NCBI GenBank assembly: GCA_030667765.1
Contig: DAOUVF010000122.1
Span: 1 to 7,902 of the forward strand
DNA: 7,902 nt
Source: Bacteroides sp.
GTDB lineage: Bacteria > Bacteroidota > Bacteroidia > Bacteroidales > SM23-62
Direction of reading: 5' to 3'
Shown: one piece after another, positions 5,908 through 7,902 of the stretch
Position numbering within the stretch: the stretch's first letter is position 1
How the letters are laid out: each line of letters opens with the position of its first letter
Notes under the pieces: model-generated
What the model was told of the DNA's origin: nothing
Databases searched by the model: none
Seen by the model: the letters and a program-made list of their open reading frames with translations, nothing else
Position numbers and translations under genes: made by a program

Positions 5908-7902
5908 GCAACCATAACCTTGTTAGCATCCCTTGGATCAACAGTGATACAATTGACGAAGCCCCCTTGTGGATAAGCAAATGGCAATTGGTCCCCAGTA
6001 ACATCTACGGGCAATGGCTGACCTTCATGCGGATCATCTATGTAGAATATTTTCCCCAGCGTTGATCCATAATACAATCTTCTGGGCTCTGCACCAGACA
6101 TGCCCATAGCCGAAATATAATGATCTTTTACATTTGTTAACCTGGTCCAATTCATATCGGTGGGCACGGGCGGGAATACAAAGGGTATCTGGGTGAGGTC
6201 AGTATTTCGCCACAGCTCTCTCTGTACCGGCAGGTACATGATCTTTTCATCATAAGGATCAAGAACGAATATTTGAAGCCACAATCCCATCCCGATCGCG
6301 GATGCCGGTGTGATTTCTGTCCACCTGTGTTCATCATTCGGCCAGGTATGACGATAAATACTAAAAGTTGCTGCCTGAGTTGTATAATGGTATTCTCCTC
6401 CACTGCTAATGGCTGCAAATCCTCCATCGCCCCACATGAGGTTTTCCCAAGGATCCAAAAGGTTTGCAGATGTTGTGAACATGCATCCATTATCCTGCAT
6501 CCCTCCGGAAATCATTTCACTACCCTCTGTACCATGATCCAGTGATATGGTATAAAACTGTGTTGTCAAATAACCATTATTCAGTGATTCCCATGGGATA
6601 TGATACTCACCCGAGGTAGAATCGTATTCAGGTTCTGTCAAATTTTCTGTTGTCTTAAATAATCCTCCGTCATTACCTACGATCATTGCTTCGGGATCTG
6701 ATGGATAGAAGACGATTGCATGCTGATCAACATGGAAATCACTGAATGCACCAATTAGATCAAAAGATTGGCAGCCGTCAGTACTTCTATAAAGTCCTAC
6801 CGTTCCGATAAAAACAGTATTGACATCATCTGGCTTTACATATACGATGAGCATGTTCCCGCCATACGTTGTCATTTCTGCATTATGCGGCAGACCCTGC
6901 GTTAAGTCAGTCCAGCCTACCCCATCCACGTATTTTGTTAACCGTTGTTTCCAATGAGCCACTTCGGTGAAAAAATAAACCACATCCTCATCTGATGGTG
7001 CAATGCTCATAACAATTCTGGTGGTGGTATCAGGCCAGTCCACTGGTGAAATATTCACCCAGTTTTCCCCGTCAGTACATTGATAAATCCCATTATCAGG
7101 CCCATCACCACCAATGGTCGCGTAGCAAGTTCCCTGACTGGTGCGGGTAATTTCTGTGCTTTGATATTTTCCCCCGAAATCCAGCACATGATCCCAGGAC
7201 TCGCCATCATCTTTACTCTTGAATAATCCGGATGATGTGGCAGCATACACACCACTATCGCCAAAGGTCACGATATCCCAGATAAAATCAAATGGATCTG
7301 TTTCATCTGCAGTACCGGAAACTGTTGATTTCAATTGTGACCATGTATTGCCATTATCGGTGGATTTGAATATTCCATCACCCCTGTAAACGTCATCATT
7401 GTTGCCAAGTCCGCTGGCGCTTCCTCCTCCCGGTGGAGATACACCTGTCCCATAATACCATATATGCTCTTTCCCTGTTGATTTGTTTTGCGCAATACAA
7501 GAGACGCTATGAAGCTGATCCGGAGCGGTGGTTTTAGTCCAGATACTGCCTCCATCGGTAGATTTCCACATGCCGCTTGAAACGCATCCGGCAAGGATAG
7601 TATTTTCATTTAGTATATCCAACGCAAGTGCTTTTGTTCTGCCTCCGATATGATAAGGACCTCTTGAAACCCAATTATTAATTAATGGGTGATGTGTTTT
7701 GCTTGTTTGTTCAGCCAGTTCATTGACAAAAGCTATTTCTTTTGTGCCGATATTTCTGGGTATGTTATTTGTTATGGGATTTCGAAGACGGTCCCAATGA
7801 TATCGTGCGCGTGCATATGGATCCTCTCTTGTTCCATCTGAAGACTCAAATTTTACGTGGCAGGTTTTACGGTGTAAGTCATAATCAGATCTATTATAAT
7901 GA
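5865..7902 (-). CDS. Asp-box (BNR/sortilin-like) propeller protein, N-terminal part; 5' partial, ends prematurely at a frameshift
   Basis: Main part of a secreted propeller protein. The frame is open to the right edge, so the start and signal peptide are missing; a TTG at 7622 is internal. About 678 residues are visible, beginning with a helical stretch (RARYHWDRLRNPITNN) and then WVSRGPYHIGGRTKALA, typical of the entry to these propellers. Asp-box motifs (S-x-D-x-G-x-x-W) recur: KSTDGGSIW, KSTDNGNTW and KSKDDGESW, with degenerate copies CTDGENW and RSTDGCQSF. VDQHAIVFYPSDPEAMIVGNDGG is another block I associate with this family. After the expected ITVDPRDANKVMVAF the frame slips, adds about 14 unrelated residues and stops at TAA (5865-5867). 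The homologous continuation lies in another frame. Such proteins are often labelled glycosyl hydrolase or VPS10-like without proven activity; no catalytic residues can be assigned. Confidence 0.85.
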   Translation of the reverse strand, partial: HYNRSDYDLHRKTCHVKFESSDGTREDPYARARYHWDRLRNPITNNIPRNIGTKEIAFVNELAEQTSKTHHPLINNWVSRGPYHIGGRTKALALDILNENTILAGCVSSGMWKSTDGGSIWTKTTAPDQLHSVSCIAQNKSTGKEHIWYYGTGVSPPGGGSASGLGNNDDVYRGDGIFKSTDNGNTWSQLKSTVSGTADETDPFDFIWDIVTFGDSGVYAATSSGLFKSKDDGESWDHVLDFGGKYQSTEITRTSQGTCYATIGGDGPDNGIYQCTDGENWVNISPVDWPDTTTRIVMSIAPSDEDVVYFFTEVAHWKQRLTKYVDGVGWTDLTQGLPHNAEMTTYGGNMLIVYVKPDDVNTVFIGTVGLYRSTDGCQSFDLIGAFSDFHVDQHAIVFYPSDPEAMIVGNDGGLFKTTENLTEPEYDSTSGEYHIPWESLNNGYLTTQFYTISLDHGTEGSEMISGGMQDNGCMFTTSANLLDPWENLMWGDGGFAAISSGGEYHYTTQAATFSIYRHTWPNDEHRWTEITPASAIGMGLWLQIFVLDPYDEKIMYLPVQRELWRNTDLTQIPFVFPPVPTDMNWTRLTNVKDHYISAMGMSGAEPRRLYYGSTLGKIFYIDDPHEGQPLPVDVTGDQLPFAYPQGGFVNCITVDPRDANKVMVAFLPQTMAGKTGHL
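5899..5909 (-). other. Frameshift junction GCATTTTTGCC
   Basis: Minus-strand codons up to GCA TTT are in the upstream frame, and from TTT GCC onward they are in the downstream frame, a net -1 change. Five T lie between GCA and GCC where three or six are needed. The resulting path reads ...VMVAF-FASDNGG, while family members, from memory, carry roughly eight residues (an SNYxVxS-like segment) between those two pieces. Confidence 0.8.

Larger units (their letters stand above)
5287..7902 (-). pseudogene. Frameshifted T9SS-secreted Asp-box propeller gene (composite of the two fragments)
   Basis: The two fragments together form one gene of at least 880 residues, transcribed right to left, with its 5' end outside the window. 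Expected product order: missing signal peptide, helical N-terminal segment, about two propellers' worth of Asp-box blades, then the sorting domain. The single lesion is at the T5 run (plus-strand A5, 5902-5906). The rest of both frames is intact and well conserved in style, so the disruption is recent or is a sequencing or assembly error. Confidence 0.7.

Noticed and set aside
5562..6065. Plus-strand open frame of 167 codons opposite the frameshift region
   Set aside because: Its composition (Pro, His and Cys rich, no domain) is that of an antisense shadow, and both opposite-strand segments match a known family style.
7620..7622. TTG at 7622 as the true start of the Asp-box protein
   Set aside because: The same frame stays open for 93 more codons to the window edge and encodes the family-typical GPYHIGGRTKALA segment, so the TTG is internal.

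Overview
The window most likely comes from a member of the Bacteroidota, probably a Bacteroidales or Marinilabiliales-like free-living or gut lineage. Four things point there. The protein at the right end finishes in a type IX secretion (T9SS) C-terminal sorting domain. The large lipoprotein has acidic residues just after its lipobox cysteine, like the Bacteroidota surface-export signal. A TAnnTTTG-type -7 box lies upstream of the propeller gene. Shine-Dalgarno sequences are mostly absent or weak. The genus cannot be read from the sequence.

Layout, left to right. (1) 1-951 (+): the end of a UroD/MtaA-family methyltransferase-like gene whose start lies outside the window. (2) 985-1887 (+): a beta-hydroxyacid dehydrogenase (3-hydroxyisobutyrate / tartronate-semialdehyde reductase family), 33 bp downstream and probably in the same operon. 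(3) 1901-2911 (-): a leaderless beta-propeller protein with one clear FG-GAP/VCBS calcium motif, convergent with gene 2. (4) 2912-3025: a divergent promoter region. (5) 3026-5254 (+): a 742-residue lipoprotein with three tandem related modules, a Tyr/Trp/Gly-rich block and a Gln/Asn-rich tail. (6) 5287-7902 (-): a secreted, T9SS-targeted Asp-box (BNR/sortilin-like) propeller protein. It runs off the right edge and is broken by a frameshift near 5902-5906.

Genes 1 and 2 look like a small catabolic pair, with a Zn-type methyl- or C1-handling domain next to an NAD(P)-dependent hydroxyacid dehydrogenase. The propeller gene may belong functionally with them, but nothing in the sequence proves it. 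The lipoprotein and the T9SS protein are both predicted to lie at or beyond the outer membrane. They converge with only 32 bp between them and do not form an operon.

I found no tRNA, rRNA, CRISPR array, insertion sequence, attachment site or strong terminator. Coding density is very high and no gene-free stretch exceeds 115 bp. I see no convincing new multi-gene system. The items most worth a second look are the frameshift in the T9SS protein, the modular lipoprotein with its repeats, and the cytoplasmic propeller protein.
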